Below are positions 13,048 to 23,424 of a DNA stretch of 64,000 nucleotides, in pieces. The notes beneath the pieces were generated by a model. That model was not told where the DNA came from. It did no database searches and saw nothing but the letters and a program-made list of their open reading frames with translations. Source of the stretch: Hyphodiscus hymeniophilus (Eukaryota > Ascomycota > Leotiomycetes > Helotiales > Hyphodiscaceae); contig VNKQ01000009.1 in NCBI GenBank assembly GCA_016508695.1, positions 1,116,001 through 1,180,000 on the forward strand, in the 5' to 3' direction. A program made the translations under genes and the position numbers. The number at the start of each line of letters is the position of its first letter. Within the stretch, counting starts at the first letter, position 1.

Positions 13048-14320
13048 ATGGCCGAAGTGACAGCTCCGAGTTTTGTAGAGCTCATGTCCATTGAAGCTGT
13101 AGGAAAGGAAAGTGAATCGTACGTTAGCAAGAGACCCGCTTTCAATAGTCTTGGTACGTCTTCTTCGGCTTGCTCTCTGATACACGATGATATTTCCTGC
13201 CATGAAAGAAGTTCTTTCATAGGCGTCAGCATCATGATAAGACCCCAGCGACGCTTTTAAGTTTTTAGATGTTGATTTGGAGATGAAAGCAATTTGCTGA
13301 TTATCTTGAAGGTAATGGAACGGGCTACGGAGGGCATGTCTATGCACAATCGGTGTGGGCGGCAAGTCAAAGTGTAGATAACGGGATGGTCGTTCATGTA
13401 AGATCACATCCACTGTCAAGAAAACATAACCTCAGAACTCCCAGAATATCCACGGCTTCTTTACTCTCCCAGGCCTGGTGGACCGTCCCTACATCTACAC
13501 GGTGACCCATTTATCAGAAGGCCGCTCCTATTCGACTCGGTCTGTTTCCGTCCGCCAACCCACTACACCCTCTTTGATACCATCCTCTGGCATCTACGAC
13601 GCCAGAGACGGAGAAAAAGAGCTTGGGAAAATCTGTTTCACGTGCATTTGCTCTTTCAAAAGAGATGAAGTTGGTGCTACTAGCCATCAAGCGAGCTTCA
13701 ATTTAGAAGAGACGTATAGTTCAGTGATCAAGGGAAGAGATCCATCAGAACACCCAATCCCACCACAAATCGACACTCCCTGGTACCGCGATCTTTCTGC
13801 GAAATATGACCTCACCCATGATTTTCCCGGCCTAGAAATGCGTCGGGTCGACATGGCTCCATTCAACGAATCGAAATCCCCTACCGACTACAGACAGCTG
13901 AACTACTACCGTCCCATTGGAACTATACCTGCAGCAGATTCAAAATTCCACGCCTGCGCTCATCTCTATGCCAGTGATCGCAACTCATGTTTCATTATCA
14001 GCAATGCTCTCGGTTTCGGGGACGAAGTCAGGGCGATGGCGAGCCTCTCTCATTCTGTCATCTTTCACGTCGGGAGTAATGACCTGAAGTTGAGGGACGG
14101 GGAATGGTGGTGCCAGGAAGCTTGGACGCCGCGGAGTGAGGGCGGAAGGGGCATGCATGAGAGCCGGATCTGGGACGCGAGGGGCACGCATGTTGCTAGT
14201 ACGTGGCAGGATGGATTGGTGAGGAAAGGAGGACATCAGACGCAGAAGCGGGCTTGGGTTGAGGGACTGGGGAACTTGGCGAGGGAAAAGTTGAATATGT
14301 CGAGGAAGACTAAGTTATAG
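13048..14320 (+). CDS. Acyl-CoA thioesterase, TesB/ACOT8-like
   Basis: Double hot-dog thioesterase expected to hydrolyse acyl-CoA to free fatty acid and CoA. Model: exons 13048-13153, 13312-13397 and 13445-14320, 355 aa; introns of 158 and 47 nt. N-terminal hot-dog signals are GNGTGYGGHVYAQSVWAA, then NIHGFFTLPGLVDRPYIY and SEGRSYSTRSVSV. The C-terminal hot-dog contains RAMASLSHSVIFHV. In bacterial TesB and human ACOT8 the matching motif is SLDH, whose Asp is catalytic; here it reads SLSH. The C-terminus ends in TKL, which is only loosely PTS1-like, so peroxisomal location is uncertain. The start ATG gives a short leader before the conserved ELMSIEAVG segment. Confidence 0.88.
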
Positions 14321-14559
14321 AACTATGACACCTGTAAACCTACCCCTGCAATAGTGGTCTTCGAATCAGGTCATCCTCTGTCGTATTTCCTGTTGTCTGG
14401 CTTCATTCAGCAAATGAGTTACAGTGGAACCATTGTTTTTTGCCTACTCTGCCGAATATGGATAGGTGCACTTCATTTCGGTTTGACCCTGTTATTTCAG
14501 CATCACTATGAAATTTCCAACAAGGGTGGACAATGGTGATGCAGTCATGCCATTCTGCG

Positions 14560-15567
14560 TCAATTCCTACTCCGCCGAACAACCGTGTAGGGGGTCTCCA
14601 TGCCATCATCTATCTCCTCATCCTTCAGCAGCGGCAGATTAACCTCAAAAATCTTCAAGTGCGTCAAAATCCCAAGCGGTTCTAGATATCTCTTCTCTTC
14701 CTTGTCATAAAGCCCATCCTTCGGCCAAGAAATCCGCACCCACAACCTTTGAAGTGACCCCATAGTTGAAAGAATCAGCCACGTTCTCTGCCACCTATGC
14801 CAGTCATTAAAACAAGTCGTTTCCGAGTAATACAACGCCATGCTGAATTTGAAATCCAGTGTCACTGCTTGGATGGAATCGAAGCGCTGAGGTAGTACTG
14901 CACATGACAGAGAGATGAAACCCTCCATGCTATCGAAATCAAAAATGTTGGATGAATACAGAAGTGGAACTGCGTCCGCATATCTAGACTGTTTAATCGA
15001 TGTATCTGGAGGAGGGGGTAACGTGACTTACATCTTTCGACATGTTTGTAGGAATTGGATAGAGTTCCCATTTGCCTCCCCAGTGTGGACGTACGTCCCG
15101 GTTGGTAGTTTCAGACCTCGACATTGGTCTTCTCTGCAATCATCGAAATCACCACTGCTGTCACATATCGTATGGCCAAGCTTGCGTCGTCTCCTGACGA
15201 TATGGACGATTTTGTCACCAACAACCTCTGTATAGATCATGAGAAGGATTTCATCGGGAAGTGTGAGAAGCAATGACTGGGCTTGCTCATCCGTCCTTAG
15301 ACGAAGACCTGGCTTGCTTTCGAAAGGCGACGGTGTGAGACATCGAGTTCGAGGAGGGAGATGCGTGAAGACTAATGGTGGGGTTTGATAACTTGCTCGT
15401 CTCTGACTATCGGGTTTTTGAGGTTGGTGTCGTGTGCTCGCTCGTCCCGCAACAGTCTTTCGACGTGTGAGAGGGGCTAGTGTATCATCGCTTCGATAAC
15501 TCGAAAGACGATCAGAGCCCTTAAGGCGCAGTCTTGACTTCAGACCAGAGGGTTCTTGCTTTGCCAT
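14560..15567 (-). CDS. F-box-like / DUF7730 domain protein
   Basis: Fungal protein with a degenerate F-box-like start (LLTLPDEILLMIYTEVVG), followed by the DUF7730-type core (FLQTCRKIYADAVPLLYSSN, then FDFDSMEGF). Model: exons 15567-15032 and 14983-14560, 319 aa. The acceptor was chosen as TAG at 14986-14984 because it alone keeps the RKIYADAVPLLYS frame; the more pyrimidine-rich AG six bases upstream shifts the frame. The first 100 residues are basic, Ser/Arg/Pro-rich and probably disordered. Proteins of this type are numerous in Pezizomycotina and mostly uncharacterised. Binding to Skp1 is not shown by the sequence. Confidence 0.82.
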
Positions 15568-16068
15568 GGACTAGTGATGAATAGTGATATCAATCCGTGG
15601 GTGGCACTGGCTAGTAAACGATGATAAGAGGAGAGTGCCAAGAGATGAGATGTCTGAGATTTCAGGAGAGAGGTATTCAATTGTTGGAACTGAAAGATAT
15701 CAAAACCTTCGGTCAAATGCTGTGCCGCCTGATACAACTACTGCTTACCTTAGCAAAATGCGGTTTCCTGACTGGTCATTCCGTACAAAGGAATAACGTG
15801 ACGAGGTACTTTTTACTCAAAGACAATGACCTGATATCAATGTGTATGACCATCAACATACAGCACCCAATAACAGCTACCAGCATTGCTGAAGATATGT
15901 CAAACGTTATGGAGCCTCCATAGGCTTGGCAGGTTCCAATCCCTCAGTTATAACTTATGAGTGATTCGGATCCCAAAGATTGTTCTGCCTTGATTCACCG
16001 CTCCCGACCCTCTATTTTGGGTTATCGAGCTTGAACATTCGTCGTTCAACCATCATGAAAGACCCAAC
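15568..16068. other. Divergent promoter region, no gene seen
   Basis: About 500 bases between the start of the DUF7730 gene (minus strand) and the DUF676 hydrolase (plus strand). No supported coding frame. Confidence 0.5.
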
Positions 16069-17303
16069 ATGAAGAAGACGTTACTCCTCTGCTTCATTCA
16101 CGGGTTTAAGGGGGGCGATGACACGTTTGGAGGATTTCCAGAGCAGCTTCGAGCTCTGGTGAGCCATGGCCTTCCTAAAGTCGACGTACAGGCGATCGTC
16201 TACCCCAAGTTCGAGACTCGGGGTGATCTTGCAGAATGTGTGAGCAGATTTAGAGACTGGCAAGACCCTCCTATCCGAACTTCCCTACTCGAATCAAGGA
16301 CCTGAGGCTCATGATTTCCAGGCTGCAAGAAAAAGTAATCGATATCGAGGTCGCAAACCACACTCCATCCCCCACGGTCGACCCCTCAGTACGCACCATC
16401 CTAATCGGTCACTCCATGGGAGGCATTGTGGCTGCAGATACAGTTCTCGCCCTGGCATCCGAAACCGCGGTCGACTCCTCTCTCGACAAGTCTGCGAAAC
16501 CCGAGCTGAACTCGTTCATGTTCCCATATATCCAGGGTGTTCTAGCGTTTGATACGCCATATCTCGGAATCTCGCCCGGCGTGGTGGCACATGGCGCAGA
16601 AGAGCACTATAATACTGCGACTTCGGCTTTCACACAGCTGAGTGGACTGACGGGTGCATTGTGGGGTGGGAAAGTTGCTACTGAAGAAGAGGCCAAAGGG
16701 AAGGACAAGAAACCGATCGCAGCTCTACCAGCACCTCCAGTGTCGGAATCACCAGCCTCTCCATGGGCAAAATGGAGCAAGATCGCTATGTATGCAGGTG
16801 CAGGAGCTGCTGTAGCCGCTGGTGGTGCAGCGGCTTACCTGAACAGAGATCATATTACTGGAGGTTGGTCATGGGTGGGCTCGCATCTGGAGTTCGTTGG
16901 GTGCTTGATGAAAGGTGAAGAACTGAAGAAGAGAGTTTCGGGCATGGTGACGCTGAACAGGGAGCTTCGTGTTGGGTTTGGCAACCTTTATACAAGGCTG
17001 GGGAAGAAGGCTTTGAGCAAGAATGATGGGAGTATGGTTGGGAGCGTCATTGGAAACCAGAGGACATTCTGCAATCTTCCCAAGAAAGAATCGGCCCCCT
17101 TGTGGCATGACGCCATCAACGATATGGCACCGGATGAGATTCAAGCGCATATGACGATGTTCTACCCAAAGGACAATCCAGGGTACCATGTTATGTCCGA
17201 AATGGCCAGAAACTTGATTGTCGAATGGTCTATGAATGATTGGTATGAAGCCGCAACAGGGGATACGAAGACTTTGGCATTCGAACAGCACGACGAATTA
17301 TGA
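16069..17303 (+). CDS. DUF676-type alpha/beta-hydrolase (putative serine esterase)
   Basis: Predicted lipase-like serine hydrolase. Model: exons 16069-16259 and 16322-17303, 390 aa. The 62-nt intron has a GC donor (GCAAGA at 16260) and an AG acceptor; splicing there gives CVSRFRDW joined to LQEKVID, the expected family continuity, and no GT donor gives this. The N-terminus LLLCFIHGFKGGDDTFGGFP is the oxyanion-side strand-loop. GHSMGG holds the nucleophile Ser. A hydrophobic Ala/Gly-rich segment (about residues 235-255) may anchor the protein in a membrane. Substrate unknown. Confidence 0.87.
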
Positions 17304-17528
17304 TGAATGTTCACCAATTAAACGGGCGGCCCACATCGAGGGGGTTTATGTATAAGGAAGGAGTTCAAGGCGTAGGGATGTAGCTAGACATTGTCGAATA
17401 CTCACATAATCGTGAATCTTTATCCATTTCGAATGCTTATGGTTTGCTCGCTGGTATTACGTAAAATCTTCGCTTTCTTTTACGCGCAACTTATGAGTGT
17501 CATCCTATTCAGACTATCTGGGCTAACT

Positions 17529-19523
17529 CTAAAAGCAGTACTCTTCAACATGTAGATGTATACCTTGTGCGCCAGTCCCTTTATGCACAGCCCGTTCATC
17601 CGACAGACTCGCAACTGAATTCCTCACCGTTGTAACAAGAGACTTTCCACCACAAACTGCTACCGACGTCTCACCACCCGTCATTTCAACCGGACGGCGG
17701 ATGAAACACGCAATATCTGGTCTTCCATACGAGTATATGATACTGTTTGAAGGTAATAGCGGTTCCGACTTCTCTCCGTCACCAACGCAACAACAATCTT
17801 TCTCTGATGCTGGCCGGTAACGAGAGGATGTTGAGCTTGAGGGTGAATGGAATTTGACCAGAACGTAGGCCTGCTGCTGATTTGCCTTCTTCAACTCTTG
17901 TGTATCGTCCTCAGAGAATTGGGATTTTTGCTCTGCGTGCAATGTCCCTACTGTTTCATCGGCCACCGACCATGCTTCGCCACCAGTAATGGCGATTTCA
18001 ATATCAAGTGAGATGCTCATTGCTTCTGCGTTAGCAAGAGCATCAGAGAGACGCTTAACATAAAAGTCACTATGACTGCGCTCCCGGACGATGAGCAGGA
18101 ATTTGATACGTTGTATGCAGATAGTTCGTGGGGTTTTCAAGATACTCTCCAGTATGGGAAGGGTGAAGGAGGCTCCTGTCGATGCGGCAATGAGAATGAG
18201 TGACTCAAAAGCCTCCCACTTTGGAGGGGACCCATACGGTCCCGCAATGAAGCCGGTCAGGCTCTCCGAGGTCTCTTGTGTCTTCGTTGCATATTGATAG
18301 ATTCTTCGAGAAAACCCCGATTGGGTCTTGATGGCTAGTTGAATCTCATTGCAGTGACAGCCTTGCGATGACATGCACAGGGAGGCGATGGTGAAAGGGT
18401 GAGATTCGAGAAGACCCAGTCTTGGAATCCATAAATAGAGGTGCTGCCCAGGCTTCCAAGACATATGGACATCCTTGATAATGACGACCGTAATGTCGTT
18501 GCCAGCAGCCTGAACCTCAATCTCATGGCCAACAGTTTTCGTGCGATTGCAGAGGGTGTCTCGCCGAAGCCGGATGTTCCTGTAAACGGCCAACAGAAGC
18601 CGTATTATCCGGTCAAACGAGACCGCAGCTATCGCAAACCACACATTATAGCTGGCATAGCTTGGGACATGGACCCATAAAAGCCAGAGGAAAACTGCCG
18701 CTGCCGCGATATGTTGTAGCACGAAAATCTCGTATGCCATGCTACGCAAAGGCGACAGCGAGGTAATAAATGTCCACACGAGAATAGCCCATGCTCCGAT
18801 CCCATACTTCACCATCGGCATCATCTCCAACTCGAGCTTCACGAAATCTGCTCGAACCCATTCGGTTATGAAGAACCCTCCATGAACCGTTACGGTCAAG
18901 AGCAATGTCCTCGATACCCACCTGTGAAGCCAATTCAAGCGTTCATGAGAGCTGCCAACGATGCACCCTACAATGCTTGATTTGGATGCAAGAAGATACA
19001 CAAGAGGAACTTGAGTGACTGAAATCCACGCATTGCGGAATCCAATTCTCTCCCAGTAATACGCATCACTTATTACCGCTTTGTTGGTCATCATGAAAAC
19101 GATGACTGCCCAGTAGAAAACAAGGAACAGAACTCGTCCCAGCGAAGGAGGGCTGAGCCATGAGATCCAGTGACGCTTCAAAAGAAGCTGCGGATAGGTC
19201 ATCTCACGGAAGAGTGCACTTCCTGTTGCGTACGCTTGTTCAAGGAAGTTGTTCGGCTTCGTTGGATACTTGACGTTTCGAGCTCGACAACTTTTTAATC
19301 TGCATCAAGAGATATCAACGTATGCTCTTTTGGTACCATTCGAGTATATTTACCGTGACCTATTTTGATGGTATTCTACCACCCGCAACAAGAATAGGAT
19401 GCCCACAACGGAAGCAACAACATACCAGTACCCTCTTGCCAGAATCTGGTTGTAAGTCCTGAACATTGGATCCGAGCCTGATCCCATCAGACTACTCATA
19501 TCGCTCATATCGCTCATATCCAT
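17529..19523 (-). CDS. Ferric-chelate reductase (FRE/FreB family)
   Basis: Plasma-membrane flavocytochrome that reduces Fe(III), and often Cu(II), outside the cell with electrons from NADPH. Model: exons 19523-19354 and 19299-17529, 646 aa; 54-nt intron. Order: short N-terminus with a repeated Met-Ser-Asp start, one membrane span (YWYVVASVVGILFLLRVV), then the ferric reductase core with haem-ligand type His in HRWVSRTLLL, VHGGFFITEW and LQHIAAAAVFLWLLWVHV. The FAD-binding domain contains HPFTIAS, followed by an NADPH domain with IAGPYGSP, a glycine-containing ITGG and the terminal VCGGKSLVTTVRN. There is no long extracellular leader. The genes next to it are also metal-related, which supports a role in iron or copper uptake. 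Confidence 0.93.
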
Positions 19524-20337
19524 CTTTGCTTAATTGCGATGCTGTCGCGGTGGATCAAGTTTCCAGGTCTTCAAAGCCAATCGCACCGCTAGACTCCTAC
19601 CGGGGAATATATATTATTGAGAACGAGTTGCCCAAATTGTTTGGTAGGTAGGATGCTTGATCAAGATTGCCGTATAGTGGCTTTCAAATCATACCAAAGC
19701 AGAAGACTCGACGTTGTGGAGGTTTGCCTTGCTGGTACTCCGCTCACCCGTCGTCCAACTTCTGATAAAGCCGCAAGATGAGAAGAATCGCGCAAGTACT
19801 AGGTACGGAGTCGAATCCCCCGGGATCGCCAACACGTTTGCAGTCCTGAGTGCGAAGACGTCAATTAGATGCGTTAAGCCAGGGAGTGGGAGGCAACCCT
19901 TGCCAAATGGCTTGATACTTGCTCAAACCCGCTCGTGGGAACATTCACAATGTCAACCTTCCACCAACCACAGAGTTGATATCACAAGTCCTGACAAAAG
20001 TTTATACACGCCCCAAGCACGGTACGTCTGGTCAAGGGTCTCTTCAGAGATTTGACTTCCCTGGCGCTGAGGCTAGCCAAGAAGGACGGTGAATGCTTAT
20101 TGATGATTGTCAATTTCTGGGCAGAGCTTGTCCTTTGACATGAGATGGATCTCAGGATTTGGAACTCACTAAAACCACCCCTTCTGTTAAAATGTTTCGT
20201 AGCGTCGCTGGCATGTTTTTCCTCAAAAGCTAGTGTTGGTCTTGCTCTCTCCTGTTTCCCAAACAACTAGATCCCTTCTCGCAAATCAGAATCGAACTAT
20301 CACAAGTCCAACTTGAGGCGTTAATCAGGTCCTCGCA
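19524..20337. other. Divergent promoter between ferric reductase and BIM1-like gene
   Basis: About 800 bases shared by two divergent metal-related genes. A GATA-type site TTCTGATAA lies at 19760-19768, one base off the SreA-type consensus ATCWGATAA as I recall it. That is weak evidence for iron control. No coding frame is supported. Confidence 0.35.
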
Positions 20338-21180
20338 ATGGTTCACCCTCAAGCTTTGCTCGTCTTCTTCTTTCTGAGTCAAACCAGTGCCCATTTCCTG
20401 CTGAATTATCCTCCCACTATCGGCAAGTCCAACGATCGTGTTAGTTAAGCATATCTCTGACCATTTGGCTCCCAGGCTTCGATGATGATCTCGAAAACAC
20501 CGCGCCCTGTGGAAGTTTCACGCCTGACTTCTCTACCGACAATGTGACAGACTTCGGGTAGGTTGATCAAGGTCCTAAGTCTTCATAAATGCCGTGCTAA
20601 CTTGAACATAAGCGTTGGGGGAAATGCAATTGCTTTGACCTCGATACATCCAGAAGCTACCTGGTTGTTCCGTGCGACTCTTGATCAAACCGCCTCCGGA
20701 AACTGGACAACCCTTCTGCCTGCCATCAAGCAGACTGGTCTCGGTGCCTACTGTGAGCCCGATGTTACTGTTCCTGCTTCTTGGGCGGGTTCGAAGGGCA
20801 TCATTGGAATCGTTCAAGATGCGCCAGATGGAATCCTCTACCAGGTACTTCGACCTCAAATCAACTCGAATGTAGCTAACCTTTTCAAGTGCGCCGCAGT
20901 GAACTTCGTTGCAGGAACCATTACCGCACCTTCATCTTGTACCAATGTCACCGGATTATCTGCTACAGATACCACTGATACCGCCCTGTCCAGTCTTGCT
21001 CCCAGCGCAACATCTAGTGGTTCGCCGACCTCGAGCATAGCCATCTCGACTACCATCAGTTCCACAACAGCTACTACAAAGGCTTCGGCGGCCATGACTC
21101 TCAGTCCATTTGATGGATCTGGGTCGTTTGTGTGGGTAGGTATGATTGCATTCGCGGGATTGGGAGCCTTCCTCCTGTAA
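20338..21180 (+). CDS. BIM1-like copper acquisition factor (X325 family), secreted, GPI-type
   Basis: Small secreted protein of the LPMO-like X325/Bim1 group, which binds copper through a histidine brace and aids copper uptake rather than cutting polysaccharide. Model: exons 20338-20422, 20476-20557, 20613-20844 and 20890-21180, 229 aa; introns of 53, 55 and 45 nt. The signal peptide ends QTSA, placing His at the mature N-terminus (HFLLNYPPTIGFDDDLE), as the family requires. Conserved ENTAPCGSF, GVGGNAIAL and QTGLGAYCEP follow. The tail is Ser/Thr-rich and ends in a hydrophobic GPI-type segment (FVWVGMIAFAGLGAFLL). Intron 1 uses a GC donor (GCAAGT at 20423). A GT donor 28 bases further on is also in frame and would insert four residues, but the shorter form matches the family. 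Confidence 0.9.
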
Positions 21181-21858
21181 TACTGCAAGAGTCGAAGCTG
21201 TACTTAGAGACCACGGGCAATACATTGTGAACGTACGGCATAGGCTAGCAATGACTGGGAGGAGGAGAAAGAAGCATCATTGAACGTTCCCCACCTCATG
21301 TTTGAACGATTTCCAGTCCTTGATATCCAAAAAATGTGTATACTCCCAACTTCTTGAATCCAACAACTGGAAGCCCATCGTGAAGAGGCCTTAACTTGAT
21401 TTTGAAACAACCCTTCTCAATTTGCTCGTCACAGCAGCTTTGATAGACGCACCTCTCCTAAGCCTGTCTATCTCATGTAGGGATTTGCTGCAGGCCTTGG
21501 ATCCTCTCAGTCCATACCAGTATCATTAGATAGGATTGTCATTCCATGAGTGGTCACTCCGTCCCGCAAAAATATAGCACCCGGCTTTAAATTGGCGCAA
21601 ACTTGCTCTTCGTACAAGCTCACCAAACAACCTTGCAGCTGCATTTCCAGTCCTGCAGCCTCGTTGGCACCATCTGCCAAAAAAGTAAGCTCCGAGTTCT
21701 TGACAGAGTGACCCTTGAAATATCTTCTTCATGTCACAGCATCTTCCAGTCTCTTCGCAGAAACCCCACTTCCCTGGCCAACTGCTTTTTCTAGCGATAT
21801 CCCAGCCATTCGGCTTCCTGAGTGAACTGTTGAGCGTCAAAAGAAACCAATTGTAGTC
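21181..21858. other. Intergenic region, no gene seen
   Basis: 3' end of the BIM1-like gene and promoter of the CFEM gene. Minus-strand open frames here have no domain content. Confidence 0.5.
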
Positions 21859-22543
21859 ATGAAGTTCCTCCGACATCTCGCCATCGCCGGCCTCGCGGCT
21901 GCACAATCTTCGACCAGCTCAAAGGGCACATCAGGGCCAACAAGTGATATCAGTATGTCAAGTACGGCAGCATCAACTCCCACTTCGCCAGAATACACCA
22001 TCACCGCACTTCCCGCCGTTCAATCTGCACCATCATGTGTCTTCAACTGCCTGATCCCCATTGGACTTGCAGACCCGTCTGGATGCGACGACGTTACAGA
22101 GGATTGCGCATGTCTTTCCGCACCCGCCGATGTGCTCGATTTCCTGACCGAATGTGTCAACACGGTCTGCACATCCAGCACTATTTCCTTCGGCGCATCG
22201 GCAACTAGGTTGTATCAGAGTTACTGCACCAGTGTCTATGGAACTGCGGCCTTCAATGCGGCTTTTGCAGCTGAGTCTTCTGCAGATGTGGCTGCGGCTG
22301 CCAGCAGTTCAATTGCTAGTGCCGAGGCCTCGAAAACAAGCTCAGGTCCAGTAGAAACTGGAGTTACGACTAGTTCCTCCTCGGCTTCTGCTTCTGCGAG
22401 TGGGAAGAGTGGTTCGGTTGTTTGGTCCCCTTCGCTGTAAGCTTTGCAACACGATATTTGGGAGTTCCGAGAACTGACCTTGACTCAGATTGACAGTCGG
22501 TATGTTCGCCATTGGAGGATTGACTTCGTTGACTGTATTGTGA
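21859..22543 (+). CDS. CFEM-domain protein, GPI-type
   Basis: Extracellular fungal protein with an eight-cysteine CFEM domain, a fold that in several fungi binds haem or iron. Model: exons 21859-22436 and 22489-22543, 210 aa; 52-nt intron with GTAAGC donor. Signal peptide MKFLRHLAIAGLAAAQ, a Ser/Thr-rich spacer, then CFEM cysteines in SCVFNCLIP, SGCDDVTEDCACL, FLTECVNTVCTS and YQSYCTS. The Asp after the third Cys (GCDD) suits the haem-iron ligand seen in characterised CFEM proteins. A second Ser/Ala-rich stretch precedes the hydrophobic C-terminus encoded by exon 2 (LTVGMFAIGGLTSLTVL), typical of a GPI signal. Without the intron the frame would stop before this anchor. Third of three adjacent metal-related genes. 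Confidence 0.92.
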
Positions 22544-23136
22544 GATATGATGGTGTGAAGAGGGTAGATAAGAAGGATAGACGAATGTACCCGGCACGTC
22601 TATAGAATGGGCCGCAAACAAATTATTCAATCATGAGCGTTTTGAGCCTGAATCCTCAGTCTTTATGAATGTTGCCGACTCCATCTCTTCATAGTTCTTG
22701 GAATATCACTACTTCCATCTCAAATTACCTGAATTAGCATTTGCTCAATCGTAATGGAGTACAGATTCATGGGCATCCTCGTACCACAATTTGGCAGCAA
22801 AGAAAACGCTATGTAGTTGCTTCGAAGACGCAACCAGAACGGGTTCCTAAGTGCTCTTTCATGGCCTTATGACCAGTCTGCCTAATAACCTTTTTTTTTT
22901 TCAAAAAAAGAGTAGTGAATATTGGGCAGACTCGTTCGCTATTCATAGTGGTTCTGAATAGATGTAGCCGGCTCGCTTGGCGACCAATTCGGATTCGCGA
23001 GGCAAAAAAACAATAACTAAAAAAAAGGAAAAAAAAAACCAAAATTTCGTGGAAGGGTATTAAAACAATATTCGCCTCCGAGTGGAGGGATAAACACATT
23101 CCCTTAAAAAAAAGAACAGAAAGACAAAAAGGTTCG
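22544..23136. other. Intergenic region with poly-T/A runs
   Basis: No supported gene. Several homopolymer runs (T11 and A7 near 22890-22910, A-rich tracts near 23005-23040 and 23105). Confidence 0.5.
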
Positions 23137-23161
23137 GCCCGCGCCTCAGTGAGGCGCGGGC
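23137..23161. repeat. Perfect GC-rich inverted repeat, 12-bp arms
   Basis: GCCCGCGCCTCA at 23137-23148 and its exact reverse complement at 23150-23161 are separated by one G. It lies just upstream of the four-unit hairpin array. Confidence 0.9.
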
Positions 23162-23194
23162 TTAATCCTTTGTCGAGTTGAGGGGAGTTGTGGC

Positions 23195-23424
23195 GTTAGA
23201 CCGCCCTCGGCCTGGTGATCAGTCAGGGCGGGCGGTTGTCGTTAGACAAGGATTGGATGTTATACCGCCCTCGGCCTGGTGGTTAGGGCGGGCGGTTGTC
23301 GTTAGAAAGGAGTGTATGGTGTTAGACCGCCCTCGGCCTGGTGATAAGGGCGGGCGGTTGTCGAGAATGGAATTGTTGTACCACCCTCGGCCAGCCGGAG
23401 ATGGGCGGGTGGTTGTCGTTAGAG
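23195..23424 (+). repeat. Tandem array of four GC-rich hairpin units
   Basis: Four units, 54-64 bases apart, each with complementary 7-base arms: ACCGCCC at 23200-23206 with GGGCGGT at 23230-23236; 23264-23270 with 23290-23296; 23326-23332 with 23352-23358; and, in unit 4, ACCACCC at 23380-23386 with GGGTGGT at 23407-23413. The loops differ in length (19-23) and sequence but begin TCGGCC. Three units are followed by TGTCGTTAGA, and unit 3 by TGTCGAGAAT. In unit 4 both arms changed together, keeping the pairing. The repeat period is not a multiple of three, so the open frame across it is not taken as coding. Function unknown; a structured RNA, a hairpin-prone DNA element or a repeat-family member are all possible. 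Confidence 0.85.

Noticed and set aside
19795..19830. tRNA T-arm-like GATTCGACTCC on the minus strand
   Set aside because: The arm does not pair (GGGGG against CTCCG) and no other tRNA arms are found around it.
20845..20889. Reading through the 45-base third intron of the BIM1-like gene as coding
   Set aside because: It is a multiple of three and open, but has GT...AG ends and a GCTAAC branch, and removing it joins LYQ to CAAVNF as the family expects.
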